Assembly (NCBI RefSeq): GCF_002294725.1
Contig: NZ_NSFT01000002.1
Coordinates: 434,001-498,000, forward strand
Reading direction: 5' to 3'
Length of the DNA: 64,000 bases
Source: Mesorhizobium sp. WSM4313
GTDB taxonomy: Bacteria; Pseudomonadota; Alphaproteobacteria; Rhizobiales; Rhizobiaceae
Of the stretch, positions 51,434-60,233 are shown piece after piece. Position 1 is the stretch's first letter, and every line of letters starts with the position of its first letter. Both the position numbers and the translations under genes were made by a program. The notes under the pieces are model-generated. The model ran no database searches. It saw only the letters and a list, made by a program, of their open reading frames with translations, and was not told the origin of the DNA.

Positions 51434-53579
51434 CGGCGAACGTCAAGCGGCGGCTCTCGCGGCGGCGCTGCAGAAGGCCGATCGCGGCGCGGCGCGCGCT
51501 TTCGAGGAAACGGTCCCAGCGGCCGGGATTGTGGACGACATCGGCGCGGTAGAAGGATGGGCAGAGCACGGCGGCGTCCGCCACCTCGCCACAATTGCCG
51601 CAGCCGACGCAGTTCTGGTCGATCGAGGCGACCGGATCGTCACGCAGCGGATCGTCGAGCGACTTCACCGACAGCGACGGGCAGCCGGACAGCCGCATGC
51701 AGGCATGGTCGCCCGTGCAGATGTCCTCGTCGACGCCGAATTTCGGCTTGACCACGCGCTCGCCGCCCTTGATCGCCTTGTCGACCAGCGGCTTCTCGCG
51801 GCGCTGGCGGTTGAGCATGCACTCGGACGAGGCGACGATGACCTTCGGACCCTTCTCCTCGGTGGTCAGCGCCTCGCGCAGCGCGGCTTGCATCTTGCCG
51901 ACATCATAGGTGCGGTCGATGTGGCGCAGCCATTTGACGCCCATGCCCTTCACCGCTTCGTCGATCGGATGCTTGGTCGACTTGGTGCGGTTGTTTGCGC
52001 GCGAGGACAGGATGTCCTGGCCGCCGGTGGCTGCCGAGTAGAAATTGTCGACGACGACGATGACGCCGTCATTCTTGTTGAAGACGGCATTGCCGATCGA
52101 GGAGGTCAGGCCGTTGTGCCAGAAGCCGCCATCGCCAACGAAGGAGATCGAGCGGCGCTTGGCATCAGGTGAGTTGAAGGCGGAAGCCGAGGCCGGCCCC
52201 AGCCCATAGCCCATGGTGGTGGCGCCGAGCTCGAAGGGCGGCATGATCGAGAACAGATGGCAGCCGATGTCGGAGGCGATGTGATGCTTGCCGAGCTCTT
52301 GCTCGACCAGCTTGGTCGCGGCGAAGATCGGTCGCTCGGGACAGCCGATGCAAAAGCCCGGAGGCCGTCCGGGAACGACATTGATGAGGTCGGCCGTGTC
52401 GACGCCCTCGCCTGCCTTGTTCGGCGCGCGCACCTCGCCCGGCAGCAGATGCGGGGCATTGGCGCGCAGGAAGGAGCCGATGCCGTCGAGCATCACCTGG
52501 CCGGTATATTCGCCGGCCATCGGCAGATGCTCCTTGCCGACCAGCTTCGTGCCGCGCCCGGCCTTGTGCAGCATCGCGGCAAAGGCCTGCTCGATATAAT
52601 TGGGCTGACCTTCCTCGACGACCAGCACCGCCTGCTTGCCTTCGCAGAAGGCGAGAAACTCATCGTCGACCAGCGGGTAGACGGCGTTGAGCACGTAAAG
52701 CGGCACGTCGGTGTCGCCATAGGTGTCGGCAAGGCCGAGCCGCTGCAGCGCGCGGATGACCGAATTGTACATGCCGCCCTGCATGACGATGCCGACCGAG
52801 CCGTGGTCCGAGCCGAAGATCTCGTTAATCTTGCGGGTTTTTATGAAATCGACAGCCGCCGGCCAGCGCTTGGCGACCTTCTCCTTCTCATGCAGGAAGG
52901 AGGCGGGCGGCAGCACGATGCGGCCGGTGTCGCGGCGCGGCGCGGACAGCGCATCGGCGACCGACATTGGCGGGCGCTTGTTGTCCTTGGCGATGAAGTG
53001 GCCATGCACGTGGCAGCAGCGGATGCGCACCTGCAGCATCACCGGCGTGTTCGACACCTCCGACAGCTCGAAGCCGTCCTCGACCGCCTTGACGATCGAC
53101 GGCAGGTTCGGGCGCGGGTCGAGCAGCCAGACCTGGCTCTTCATGGCGAAGGCATGGCTGCGCTCCTGCATGATCGAGGAGCCCTCGCCATAGTCCTCGC
53201 CGACGATGATCAGCGCGCCGCCGGTGACGCCGCCGGAGGCCAGGTTCGCCAGCGCGTCGGAAGCGACGTTGGTGCCGACCGTCGACTTGAAGGTGGCGGC
53301 GCCCCGGATCGGATAATGCACGGAGGCGGCCAGCATGGCGGTGGCAGTCGCTTCGGAAGCGCTCGCCTCGAAATGCACGCCGAGCTCGCCCAGAATGTCC
53401 TGCGCGTCGGCCAGCACATCCATCAGATGGCTGATCGGCGCGCCCTGGTAGCCGCCGACATAGCCTACGCCGCACTGCAAGAGCGCCTTGGTGATGGCGA
53501 GGATGCCCTCGCCGGCGAATTCCTCGCCGGCGCCAAGCCTCAGCTTTTCGACTTCCTTGGCAAAAGACCGTTCGGCCAT
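51426..53579 (-). CDS. iorA: Indolepyruvate ferredoxin oxidoreductase subunit alpha-like protein
   Basis: The product is 717 aa. The N-terminal half is the pyrimidine-binding TPP domain (EEFAGEGILAITKALLQCGVGYVGGYQGAPISHLMD), the middle the TPP core with GDGGFWHNGLTSSIGNAVFNKNDG and VVVDN, and the C-terminus has an iron-sulfur region: CTGDHACMRLSGCP, then CVGCGNCGEVADAAVLCP. The second cluster is canonical and the first is altered in spacing, which is seen in relatives. It oxidises 2-oxoacids such as indolepyruvate to CoA esters. It overlaps iorB and follows the MarR gene by 44 nt. Confidence 0.92.
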   Translation of the reverse strand: MAERSFAKEVEKLRLGAGEEFAGEGILAITKALLQCGVGYVGGYQGAPISHLMDVLADAQDILGELGVHFEASASEATATAMLAASVHYPIRGAATFKSTVGTNVASDALANLASGGVTGGALIIVGEDYGEGSSIMQERSHAFAMKSQVWLLDPRPNLPSIVKAVEDGFELSEVSNTPVMLQVRIRCCHVHGHFIAKDNKRPPMSVADALSAPRRDTGRIVLPPASFLHEKEKVAKRWPAAVDFIKTRKINEIFGSDHGSVGIVMQGGMYNSVIRALQRLGLADTYGDTDVPLYVLNAVYPLVDDEFLAFCEGKQAVLVVEEGQPNYIEQAFAAMLHKAGRGTKLVGKEHLPMAGEYTGQVMLDGIGSFLRANAPHLLPGEVRAPNKAGEGVDTADLINVVPGRPPGFCIGCPERPIFAATKLVEQELGKHHIASDIGCHLFSIMPPFELGATTMGYGLGPASASAFNSPDAKRRSISFVGDGGFWHNGLTSSIGNAVFNKNDGVIVVVDNFYSAATGGQDILSSRANNRTKSTKHPIDEAVKGMGVKWLRHIDRTYDVGKMQAALREALTTEEKGPKVIVASSECMLNRQRREKPLVDKAIKGGERVVKPKFGVDEDICTGDHACMRLSGCPSLSVKSLDDPLRDDPVASIDQNCVGCGNCGEVADAAVLCPSFYRADVVHNPGRWDRFLESARRAAIGLLQRRRESRRLTFADA

Positions 53580-53623
53580 CTCCGCCTCCTTCCGTTGCCG
53601 CCTTCATGGGGCGGCGCGTGCAT

Positions 53624-54109
53624 CTAGATCTCGTGCTTGCGGATGTTCTTCAGCATTTTTTGCAACGTCGCGATCAGCGCGGCGTATTCGGCATCGTCGA
53701 TACCGTCGAACATGGCTTCGAAAGCGTCATGCATTGCGGGCCAGGCGCGGGTGAACAGCGCTCGCCCATCATCGGTAAGAAAAACATGGCGGATGCGGCT
53801 GTCGGTGACGCCCTGCTCGCGCCGCACCAGGCCCTGGCCTTCCAGCGTATCGAGCGTGCGGCTCAAGGTCGACTGCTCGATGACCGTGTAGACCGAGAGA
53901 TGGTTGACGGTGACGCCGTCGGCGACCGACAGCACGGCCAGCGTCCGTACCTGCGGGATGGTCAGGCCCTGCTTGCGGAAGTCGTCGCGCAAAGTGGCGT
54001 TGTAGCGGCCCATGATGCGGTTCATCAGATAGGGCGCGAATTGCTGCAGGCCGATCTGGCCGAGGGTCGAGATGCGCTGGCGCTTTTCGGCGAGCTTCTG
54101 TTCCATCAT
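53624..54109 (-). CDS. MarR-family transcriptional regulator
   Basis: The product is about 161 aa. The winged-helix core is LTIPQVRTLAVLSVADGVTVNHLSVYTVIEQSTLSRTLDTLEGQGLVRREQGVTDSRIRHVFLTDDGRALF, with the typical DxRxxxxxLTxxG wing. Two adjacent ATG codons (54109, 54106) follow GGGGAGG; the second has better spacing. The start overlaps the stop of the flavoenzyme gene upstream. As MarR proteins usually answer to aromatic or phenolic ligands, it probably controls this cluster, perhaps at 56773-56892. Confidence 0.92.
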   Translation of the reverse strand: MMEQKLAEKRQRISTLGQIGLQQFAPYLMNRIMGRYNATLRDDFRKQGLTIPQVRTLAVLSVADGVTVNHLSVYTVIEQSTLSRTLDTLEGQGLVRREQGVTDSRIRHVFLTDDGRALFTRAWPAMHDAFEAMFDGIDDAEYAALIATLQKMLKNIRKHEI

Positions 54110-55677
54110 AGCCTCCCCGCCAGCAGAAAGCCGGAGCCGCCGCCGAGGCCGGCGCCTGGATGCGTGGAAGCGCCGATATGGTAGAGGCCTTTGATGCCGG
54201 TCTCGTGGTTGCGGCTCGCCTTGAACGGCCGCCACAGGAAGGACTGGTCGATGGTCGACGAGCCGCCATAGGGATCGCCGCCGACAAGGTTTATGTTCAT
54301 GGCTTCGAGGTCGGCCGGCGAATAGGCGCGACGCGCAATGACCGTCTCGCGGAAACCGTCGATGTGGTTGGCGAGGATCGCTTCGACCCTGTCGGCATAG
54401 GCCTCGCGCAGCGCTTCGGTCCAGCGGCCTTCGGCGGGCGTTTCGAGCTTGCCGGCAGCATCACCCCTGATGTGGCGCGGCGCCTCCGGCAGTTGTAGCC
54501 AGAGGATCGCCTTGCCCTCGGGACAGCGCGACGGGTCGAGCACATGCGGCTGGCCGACGCAGATGGTCGGCACTTCCGGCAGCAGGCCGCGCACCGCCTC
54601 GTTGCAGGCTTTCGACACGCCATCCAAACCCGGCGTCAAATGCAGCAGCGCCACCTTGTCCAGGCCCTCGCCGCGCCATGCGGGCGGCTTGTCCAGCGCA
54701 TAGTGGACCTGGAAATTGCCCTTGCCATAGCGATAAACGCGCGTCGCTTCGACGTCGCGCTTCGGAGCCGCGTCGCCGAGCAGGCGGCTATAGAGCTGCG
54801 TCGGCGTGACCGAGCAGATGACGCTTTTCGCCGGTGTCAGCACCTCGCCGGAGGCGAGCCGGACGCCGCTGGCGCGGCCGCCGGTCTGGACGATCGAGGC
54901 GACATCGGCGTTGACGCGGATCTCGCCGCCGCGTTCCCTGATCAGCGCCTCGAACGCCGCGAGCAGGTTCTTGGCGCCACCCTTGACGATCGGCGCCCCG
55001 GCGGCCTCCAGCGCGAAGGCGATGACCTTGGCGATCTGGCCGGAGAAGGCGTCTTCCGGGCCAAGCCCGGCATGCAGCACCCAGGGCGCCCAGAGCGCGC
55101 GGACGAGGCCGGAACTGTAAGTCGTTTCCAGCCAGCCGCGCGCGGGCACCAGCGCCTCGCCCATGAAGGCGGCAAGGTTGCGCGGGCCTCGCCGCCAGGC
55201 CTCACCGGCGATGAGCTTGGTCGTCGGATAGGACCACAGTGCGCCGCCGAGAAGGCCGAAGAGCAGCCCCGCATTGCGCTCGATACCGCTGACATCGGTG
55301 CCGTGGCGATCGCCGTCGCTGGGCGCAATCCGGTTCAGCGCCGCGATGTTGGCGGCACGGTCGGTGGTGAGCACGGCATGGCTGCCGTCGGGCGTGAGCA
55401 CGCCTGTCGGGGTGGCGGTGTGGCAGAACTCCAGTCCATGCCGCGCAAGGTCCTTGCCGAGCGCGGCGAACGCCGGCGAGGTGATGAACAGCACGAAGGT
55501 CGTGGCCATCACGTCATGGACGAAGCCAGGCGCCGTGATTTCCTCGCTGCGCACGCAGCCGCCGATACGGTCGTTGCGCTCGAGCACGAGCACCTTTGCG
55601 CCCTTGGCGCCAAGCATCGCCGCGCAAACCAGGGCGTTGATGCCACTGCCGACGATGATGTGATCGGGGGCGGTCAT
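54106..55677 (-). CDS. Phytoene-desaturase-like NAD(P)/FAD-dependent oxidoreductase, copy 1
   Basis: The product is 523 aa. The dinucleotide-binding motif is HIIVGSGINALVCAAMLGAKGAKVLVLERNDRIGGCVRSEEI at the N-terminus. The C-terminal FAD motif is LYHIGASTHPGAGLGGGSGFLLAG. This is the CrtI/phytoene dehydrogenase-like or amine-oxidase-like family. No carotenoid genes are nearby, so a carotenoid substrate is unlikely. It is a paralogue of the protein at 56893-58467, with the same opening, the NLVGGD motif and the ending. It should oxidise or desaturate a small compound with FAD. Confidence 0.88.
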   Translation of the reverse strand: MTAPDHIIVGSGINALVCAAMLGAKGAKVLVLERNDRIGGCVRSEEITAPGFVHDVMATTFVLFITSPAFAALGKDLARHGLEFCHTATPTGVLTPDGSHAVLTTDRAANIAALNRIAPSDGDRHGTDVSGIERNAGLLFGLLGGALWSYPTTKLIAGEAWRRGPRNLAAFMGEALVPARGWLETTYSSGLVRALWAPWVLHAGLGPEDAFSGQIAKVIAFALEAAGAPIVKGGAKNLLAAFEALIRERGGEIRVNADVASIVQTGGRASGVRLASGEVLTPAKSVICSVTPTQLYSRLLGDAAPKRDVEATRVYRYGKGNFQVHYALDKPPAWRGEGLDKVALLHLTPGLDGVSKACNEAVRGLLPEVPTICVGQPHVLDPSRCPEGKAILWLQLPEAPRHIRGDAAGKLETPAEGRWTEALREAYADRVEAILANHIDGFRETVIARRAYSPADLEAMNINLVGGDPYGGSSTIDQSFLWRPFKASRNHETGIKGLYHIGASTHPGAGLGGGSGFLLAGRL

Positions 55678-55730
55678 TGGAGGCTCGCGGGTACGAGGGC
55701 GTCAATCGCGCGAAGCCGAGTTCCTTCGCG

Positions 55731-55884
55731 CCCCCCTCTGTCCTGCCGGACATCTCCCCCTCTAGGGGGGAGATCAGCAGTTTTGGCGCCCCACATCGTG
55801 CTGCGACGTGGGAGATTGGCGAAAGCGGAGGTAACATCCAATCTCCCCCCTGGAGGGGGAGATGTCCGGCAGGACAGAGGGGGG
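55731..55884. repeat. Long inverted-repeat element, family A, copy 3
   Basis: The left arm begins CCCCCTCTGTCCTGCCGGAC at 55731-55751 and continues with CATCTCCCCC; the right arm ends GTCCGGCAGGACAGAGGGGG at about 55884. The loop between the inner arms is about 60 bp and differs from the other copies. It fills half of the 303 bp gap between the cyclase gene and flavoenzyme copy 1. Confidence 0.88.
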
Positions 55885-55980
55885 CGCCGTAGAGCGCTAG
55901 CCTTGCCAGGCTGCCGCCCTCTCGCTGTCATCACTCCATCGCCCGCAAGCATGATCTTCTCCCGAAGACCGTCGCCTCGC

Positions 55981-56772
55981 CTATTTGCCCGGCACCAGCG
56001 CCAATGCGCGGATCGGACTGCCGGTGCCGCGCTCGATCTTGAGCGGGGCGGCGATCAGGATCGCGCCCTTCGGCGGCAGCTGGTCGAGGTTGCAGAGACT
56101 CGCCAGGCCATAACGGTTGGCCTTGTGCATCAGCGTGTGGGCCGGGAACGGCGGCTCCATGCCGCCGGCCTTGCCGGCATCGGTGCCGATCGTTTCCGAG
56201 CCCCAACCCTTGATGTCCTTAGCTATCAGGAACTGGATGGCCTCCGCCGTCGGGCCGGGCGTATGCGGGCCGGTCTCGTTGGCGTTGAGGAACTCCGCTT
56301 CCGAGCCGTTGCGCTTGTACCAGTCGGTGCGCATCACCACCCACTCGCCGGGGTTAATGGCGCCGTGCTTGGCCTCCCAGGCCTTGATGTGGTCGACGGT
56401 GAGCAGGAAGTCATGGTCCGCGGCCGCTTCCTTCGAGCAGTCGATGACGTTGACCGGGCCGATGAAATTCTGCGCCGGAATGGTGTCGGTGGCGCCGTCC
56501 GGATAGTCCTTGCCGGTGATCCAGTGCTGCGGCGCGTCGAAATGCGTGCCCGAATGCTCGCCGAGCTTCAGCCAGTTCCAGGCCCACCACGGGCCGTTCT
56601 TGTCGTATTTGGAGATCTCGTGGATCTCGACCTTCGGCGTGTCGACGGCGAGTTCCGGCGGCAGCTTGATCAGCGGCGTGTTCGGCCCGAGCGGCGCCGT
56701 CAGATCGACCACCTTGATGGCGCCCGAAAGCAGCTGGCCGGCGACCTCGCCGAGGAGTTCTTGCGTGTCCAT
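55981..56772 (-). CDS. Cyclase-family (kynurenine formamidase-like) hydrolase
   Basis: The product is 263 aa with the ATG at 56772 (GAGGGAAC 9 nt upstream); an upstream ATG at 56805 adds only a basic dozen. The metal-binding motif of the family is HSGTHFDAPQHW near residue 75. VIDCSKEAAADHDFLLTVDHIKAWEAKHG and FLIAKDIKGWGSETIGTDAGKAGG follow, with late HTLMHKANRYGLASLCNLDQLPPKGAILIAAPLKIERGTGSPIRALALVP. Relatives include kynurenine formamidase and isatin hydrolase, which act on aryl amides. The substrate is unknown. It may share the transcript of the flavoenzyme, with the repeat between. Confidence 0.88.
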   Translation of the reverse strand: MDTQELLGEVAGQLLSGAIKVVDLTAPLGPNTPLIKLPPELAVDTPKVEIHEISKYDKNGPWWAWNWLKLGEHSGTHFDAPQHWITGKDYPDGATDTIPAQNFIGPVNVIDCSKEAAADHDFLLTVDHIKAWEAKHGAINPGEWVVMRTDWYKRNGSEAEFLNANETGPHTPGPTAEAIQFLIAKDIKGWGSETIGTDAGKAGGMEPPFPAHTLMHKANRYGLASLCNLDQLPPKGAILIAAPLKIERGTGSPIRALALVPGK

Positions 56773-56892
56773 GGTCTTTTGTTCCCTCTTGTTCGTGACC
56801 TTCAAGGCTCGTTGCGGCCCTTAATATACCTACTAGACGAAAACATATGCATCTGCAATTATCTTTAAGCATAAAGCATTTTGGGGCGGGGC
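56773..56892. promoter_or_regulatory. Divergent promoter region of the catabolic cluster
   Basis: This 120 bp gap separates the leftward cyclase and the rightward flavoenzyme and must hold both promoters. It is the only A/T-rich part nearby (56820-56880). Overlapping palindromes CATATG (56844-56849) and ATGCAT (56847-56852) stand in the middle, and AAGCATAAAGCATT is at 56867-56880. A MarR-type operator is expected here, but no single long inverted repeat is convincing. Confidence 0.45.
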
Positions 56893-58467
56893 GTGAGCGA
56901 GTTCGACGCCATCTTTGTCGGGGCGGGCCACAACAGTCTGGCATGCGCCGCGCATCTGGCGCTCAAAGGCTGGAAAATAGCGGTTTTCGAACGCAGCGAG
57001 GCAATCGGCGGCGCGGTACGGACCGCCGAGTACACGCTTCCCGGTTTCCGGCACGATTTCGGCGCAATGAATTTGAGTCTCTTCGCCGGCTCGGCCTTCC
57101 ACCGGAAATATGCAAATGAATTGAAAAGCCACGGACTGGAATTCGCGCCGGTGGCCGATTGTTTCGCCAGCGCCTTTCCGGACGGGACATGGTTCGGCGT
57201 CAGCAATGATCTCGAAAAGACAGCCTCGCGGTTGGCCGCCTTCTCCGCGGCGGACGCGGCCACATGGCGGAAACTGGTCGCCGCCTTCCCGGGTGAGGCC
57301 GAACATCTGTTCCGCCTGCTGGGTTCGCCGATGAGCGCAAGGGCGCTGGCCGGCACAGGCTGGAATCTCTGGCGCAAGAAGGGTTTTTCCGGCGCGCTCG
57401 ATACGGCCCGATTGCTGTTGTCATCGCCGCGCGCGTGGCTCGAGGAAAATTTCGAGACGCCGCATGTGCGCACGACACTCGCGGCCTGGGGCATGCATCT
57501 CGATTTCGCTCCCGACATCGCCGGCGGCGCCGTGTTCCCTTATCTGGAATCGATGGCCAACCAGAGTTTCGGCATGGTGCTCGGCAAAGGCGGCGCCGAT
57601 ACCATCATCCTGGCGCTTGCCGGCATGCTCAAGGCGGCTGGCGGCAAGATCATAACAGGCGCGGAGGTGTCGGAGATCACGGTAACCGGCGGCCGAGCAA
57701 CGGGGGTGCTGCTAGCATCCGGCGAAACCCATGCCGCAAGCAAGGCGGTCATTGCCGGCGTCGCGCCCAAGGCGCTGGCAGGCAAGCTTCTGCCCAACGG
57801 TTCTGGCGACGCCGGCTTCGATGCGGCGATGAAGACATTCCGCCACGCGCCGGGCACGATGATGATCCATCTGGCGCTGGACGACCTGCCCGACTGGAGC
57901 GCCGGCGCCGAGCTTCGCCAGTTCGCCTATGTGCATCTGGCGCCGTCGCTCGACGCCATGTCGCGCACCTATCAGCAGGCGATCGCTGGCCAACTGCCGG
58001 AGCAGCCGGTGCTGGTCGTCGGCCAGCCGACGGCGGTCGATCCGTCGCGCGCACTGCCAGGCAAGCATGTGCTGTGGGTGCAGGTGCGCATGCTGCCGGC
58101 GGAGATCCTTGGCGATGCCGAGGGCAAGATCGCGCCGGCGCACTGGGATGCGGTCAAGGATGCCTATGCCGAGCGCGCTCTCGACATCATCGAGAGCTAT
58201 GCGCCGGGATTGCGCAAAAAGATTCTCGGCCGTGCGATCTTCTCGCCGCTCGACCTCGAGCGCGAGAACCCGAACCTCGTCGGCGGCGACCAGATCTGCG
58301 GCAGCCATCACCTGGCGCAGAATTTCCTCTTCCGTCCGGCGCGGGGCTTCGCGCGTTGGAGCACGCCGGTCGCCAATCTCTACCTCACTGGAGCCGCGAC
58401 ATGGCCCGGCGCCGGCACGGGCGCCGGCTCCGGCTTCATGCTCGCCCAACAGTTGGGAGGGTACTAG
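56893..58467 (+). CDS. Phytoene-desaturase-like NAD(P)/FAD-dependent oxidoreductase, copy 2
   Basis: The product is about 524 aa from a GTG at 56893 with GGGGCGGGGC before it. The FAD motif is FDAIFVGAGHNSLACAAHLALKGWKIAVFERSEAIGGAVRTAEY, and the C-terminus is LYLTGAATWPGAGTGAGSGFMLAQQLGG. The middle has FGMVLGKGGADTIILALAGMLKAAGGKIITGAEV, typical of CrtI-like enzymes. It is homologous end to end with copy 1 and transcribed away from it. It leads a rightward operon with an ABC importer, so its substrate may be the imported compound. A palindrome overlaps its stop codon. Confidence 0.88.
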   Translation: MSEFDAIFVGAGHNSLACAAHLALKGWKIAVFERSEAIGGAVRTAEYTLPGFRHDFGAMNLSLFAGSAFHRKYANELKSHGLEFAPVADCFASAFPDGTWFGVSNDLEKTASRLAAFSAADAATWRKLVAAFPGEAEHLFRLLGSPMSARALAGTGWNLWRKKGFSGALDTARLLLSSPRAWLEENFETPHVRTTLAAWGMHLDFAPDIAGGAVFPYLESMANQSFGMVLGKGGADTIILALAGMLKAAGGKIITGAEVSEITVTGGRATGVLLASGETHAASKAVIAGVAPKALAGKLLPNGSGDAGFDAAMKTFRHAPGTMMIHLALDDLPDWSAGAELRQFAYVHLAPSLDAMSRTYQQAIAGQLPEQPVLVVGQPTAVDPSRALPGKHVLWVQVRMLPAEILGDAEGKIAPAHWDAVKDAYAERALDIIESYAPGLRKKILGRAIFSPLDLERENPNLVGGDQICGSHHLAQNFLFRPARGFARWSTPVANLYLTGAATWPGAGTGAGSGFMLAQQLGGY

Positions 58468-58536
58468 AGCATGATCCCGAACCGAAGGTCAGCGAACGCA
58501 AAAAGTGGGAACCGGTTTTCGGGAAAGATCATGCTC
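58467..58536. repeat. RIME-type palindromic repeat, GAGCATGATC/GATCATGCTC
   Basis: Perfect 10 bp arms at 58467-58476 and 58527-58536 enclose AACCGGTTTTCGGG. It is related to the copy at 5345-5379. It begins at the last base of the flavoenzyme stop codon and separates that gene from the binding-protein gene. Confidence 0.85.
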
Positions 58537-58633
58537 CAACAAAGGGCTAGAAATCCGGGATGGACAAGGCGCGGTTGCCCACCACCGAATAAAAATGCCG
58601 CGCGGATAAATGATAACCAACAAGGGAACGACC

Positions 58634-60163
58634 ATGACCATCAACAGACGTGACTTGCTTGGATACGGTGCCGCGGCGATCGGTGCTGCGACGCTCGGCC
58701 TGCCGAGGGCGGCAAAGGCGGCGGACGAGCTCACCATTGCCTATAACGTCAACCTGCCTTCGTGGGATCCGACGACCGGACCCTCGGCCGTCAATCCGAC
58801 CATCCAGGGACTTTATCAGTCGGTGTTCGACCAGATCATCGGACAGAAGCCGGACCTTTCCTTCACGCCTGGACTGCTCACCGAATGGGGCTGGAACGAC
58901 GACCGCACCAAGGTGACGATGACGGTGCGCGACGGCGTGAAATGGCATGACGGCTCGCCCTTCACGGCCGAGGACGTGGTGTGGTCGCTGCAGCGGGCCG
59001 GCGACGAGAAGACCGGCAATCCGATCCAGTTCGTCTGGAAGAACGTCAACAACTTCAAGATCGACGGCAACAAGATCATCGGCGACGTCGTGCAGTTCGA
59101 CCCGGTCTATTTCAAGTGGATGTCGTTCCTGACCGGCTACATCCTGCCCAAGGCCTATTACGAGAAGGTCGGCGCCGAAGGTTTCGAGAAAGCGCCGATC
59201 GGCACCGGGCCGTATATGGTCGACAAGTTCGAGCGCAACGCCTTCCTGCGGCTGAAGGCCAACCCGCATTATTGGGGCACCAAGCCCGCCTTCGAGAACG
59301 TGACGATCAAATTCGTCACCGACGCGGCGAGCCGCGTCGCCGAGATCGAATCCGGCTCCTCGCAGGTGACGCTCGAAATCCCCTACGAGGAATATGACCG
59401 GCTGATTGCGAAGGACGGGCTTGCCGGCTCGATCAAGAATGTTTCCGACATCGGCATGATCTTCTTCAACGACATCGAGGCGATGCTGGACAAGAACGTC
59501 CGCCAGGCCGCCGTGATGGCAGTGGACAAGGAGCTTCTGGTCAAGCGGCTGCTGCGCGGCTACGGCCAGCCGATCGCGACGCTGGAGACGCCGGAATACG
59601 CCGCCTTCGATCCATCGATCAAGGTCGAGCACAATCCCGAGAAGGCCAAGGAGCTGCTCGCCGCCTCCGGCTATTCGCCCAAGAAGCCGGTCAAGTTCAC
59701 CATCCAGACGACCAAGGGTTTCAAGCCCAAGGACTACGAGATGATCCAGGCGATCGTCGGCATGTGGCGCAAGGTCGGCATCGAGGCCAATATCGAGGTC
59801 TACGAGATCGCCAAGCATTACGAGCTGCGCGCCGCCGACAAGCTGGCTCCGGCCGCTTTCTACAACTGGGGCAACTCCATCGGCGATCCGACCACCTCGA
59901 CCGGTTTCGCCATGTATGGCCCGAGCCCGCATTCGGTTTGGGACAGCCAGGACCTGATCGACATGATCAACCCGCTGTGGGGCGAGAAGGACGAAGCCAA
60001 GCGCATCGCTGGCTGGAAGGCCGTCGACAAATACATCGCCGAGCAGGCCTATGTGCTGCCGCTGATCCAATATGCGCAACCGATCGTGCATTCGAAGAAG
60101 GTCAATGTCGTGCAGCATGTGTCCGGCGCGCTGCTGCCGGCGCTGATGACCCCGGCCGCCTGA
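58634..60163 (+). CDS. ABC transporter substrate-binding protein, family 5, Tat-exported
   Basis: The product is 509 aa. A twin-arginine signal (INRRDLLGYGAAAIGAATLGLPRAAKA) leads to an SBP_bac_5 protein: WDPTTGPSAVNPTIQGLYQSVFDQIIG, DGVKWHDGSPFTAEDVVWSLQRA, GTGPYMVDKFERNAFLRLKANPHYWG and VRQAAVMAVDKELLV. It is the periplasmic receptor for the permease genes that follow. GGGAACGACC precedes the ATG at 58634. Tat export fits neither peptide nor opine specifically. A strong hairpin stands between it and the permease gene, as often found where the receptor needs higher levels. Confidence 0.92.
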   Translation: MTINRRDLLGYGAAAIGAATLGLPRAAKAADELTIAYNVNLPSWDPTTGPSAVNPTIQGLYQSVFDQIIGQKPDLSFTPGLLTEWGWNDDRTKVTMTVRDGVKWHDGSPFTAEDVVWSLQRAGDEKTGNPIQFVWKNVNNFKIDGNKIIGDVVQFDPVYFKWMSFLTGYILPKAYYEKVGAEGFEKAPIGTGPYMVDKFERNAFLRLKANPHYWGTKPAFENVTIKFVTDAASRVAEIESGSSQVTLEIPYEEYDRLIAKDGLAGSIKNVSDIGMIFFNDIEAMLDKNVRQAAVMAVDKELLVKRLLRGYGQPIATLETPEYAAFDPSIKVEHNPEKAKELLAASGYSPKKPVKFTIQTTKGFKPKDYEMIQAIVGMWRKVGIEANIEVYEIAKHYELRAADKLAPAAFYNWGNSIGDPTTSTGFAMYGPSPHSVWDSQDLIDMINPLWGEKDEAKRIAGWKAVDKYIAEQAYVLPLIQYAQPIVHSKKVNVVQHVSGALLPALMTPAA

Positions 60164-60184
60164 TCAACGGTCTTGGATTGCCAC

Positions 60185-60209
60185 GCGCGCCGTCCGCAAG
60201 ACGGCGCGC
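60185..60209 (+). terminator. Hairpin between binding-protein and permease genes
   Basis: GCGCGCCGTC (60185-60194) pairs perfectly with GACGGCGCGC (60200-60209), loop CGCAA, followed by ATTTTC. A weak terminator or 3' stabiliser that would give more transcript of the receptor than of the permease. Confidence 0.75.
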
Positions 60210-60233
60210 ATTTTCATCCAGGCATATGGGCGC

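Noticed and set aside
54544..56868. 774-codon plus-strand reading across flavoenzyme copy 1 and the cyclase gene
   Set aside because: It is antisense to two clear enzyme genes and runs through a palindromic repeat; no domain can be recognised.
54106..58467. Carotenoid biosynthesis cluster, because of phytoene-desaturase-like enzymes
   Set aside because: No phytoene synthase, geranylgeranyl synthase or lycopene cyclase gene is near, and the neighbours point to uptake and 2-oxoacid oxidation.
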